Source: an uncultured Kineothrix sp. | GTDB lineage: Bacteria > Bacillota > Clostridia > Lachnospirales > Lachnospiraceae | NCBI GenBank assembly: GCA_910587275.1 | Contig: CAJUMD010000087.1 | Coordinates: 1-14,354, forward strand | DNA length: 14,354 nucleotides | Reading direction: 5' to 3' | In this document: piece after piece, positions 14,193-14,354 of the stretch | How the letters are laid out: every line of letters begins with the position of its first letter | Position numbering within the stretch: position 1 is the stretch's first letter | Notes under the pieces: model-generated | The model's input: the letters and a program-made list of their open reading frames with translations, nothing else | Database searches by the model: none | Told to the model about the DNA's origin: nothing | Program-made: the position numbers and the translations under genes

Positions 14193-14354
14193 ATTCGTAA
14201 AAAATTACAGGTTTCTGTTTCATCCACCTATTTGGACCTTATCGAAGAACGGCAGGCTGCGGTTGAGGCCATTCTTGATGCCGGGCACATTTCCGCAGGC
14301 ATTGATTGCAATGAAACGGACGTTTTTCTGTGGGAAAATCATTTCGGTATACAT
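14193..14354 (+). CDS. DUF4062-domain protein, 5' part, ATT start
   Basis: The visible 54 codons run off the right edge. They begin IRKKLQVSVSSTYLDLIEER and continue QAAVEAILDAGHISAGI, which match the DUF4062 N-terminal pattern (VFVSSTY-x-DL-x2-ER...AIL-x-AGHIPAGM). DUF4062 modules occur at the front of many signalling and anti-phage proteins, often STAND NTPases. Homologues as I recall them begin MxKKLQVFVSSTY, so the ATT at 14193 stands exactly where ATG is expected, and no ATG, GTG or TTG is in frame between the promoter and the motif. GGAAAGGGG lies 12 bases upstream. The sequence after GHISAGI departs from the usual GMELF pattern, so the gene may be decayed. Confidence 0.7.
   Translation, partial: MRKKLQVSVSSTYLDLIEERQAAVEAILDAGHISAGIDCNETDVFLWENHFGIH

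Noticed and set aside
1..14354. CRISPR array
   Set aside because: The only tandem repeats have 11-bp and 16-bp units without spacers; no repeat-spacer pattern or cas gene is present.

Overview
The window looks like chromosome of an endospore-forming Clostridia bacterium, most likely Lachnospiraceae. This is inferred from a dipicolinate synthase gene pair, a PPi-type phosphofructokinase, strong GGAGG ribosome sites and sigma-A-type promoters. No marker gene fixes the species. Nearly all genes are on the minus strand.

Region 1 (1-5900) is GC-rich core metabolism. After a left-edge intergenic region dominated by a large inverted repeat (188-534) come, in transcription order, spoVFA, spoVFB and asnB (4015 down to 613). 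These make the spore dipicolinate synthase and an asparagine synthetase. Upstream of them, with its own promoter and a strong terminator, is a PPi-type phosphofructokinase (5734-4502).

Region 2 (5900-7760) holds a lipoprotein with a long low-complexity linker, an SH3 domain and an SGNH hydrolase domain. Its upstream region is unusually structured: two promoters, a pair of direct repeats over the expected transcript start, three 11-bp TTGACAT-like repeats, a run of hairpins, and a possible 77-residue membrane protein.

Region 3 (7764-13323) is visibly more AT-rich and reads as an accessory island beside a tRNA-Leu gene. Transcribed leftward it carries a small protein with a gyrase-A-like coiled-coil motif, an unrecognised 346-residue protein overlapping it, a WYL-domain regulator, an unrecognised 301-residue protein, an 11-codon remnant of a phosphoesterase gene, and two intact PPP-like metallophosphoesterases. 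This is the best candidate in the window for an undescribed multigene system, but its function cannot be read from sequence alone.

Region 4 (13324-14354) contains a decayed reading frame, a strong hairpin, tRNA-Leu(UAG) with its promoter, and a divergently oriented DUF4062 gene running off the right edge. The DUF4062 gene has ATT exactly where its start codon should be.
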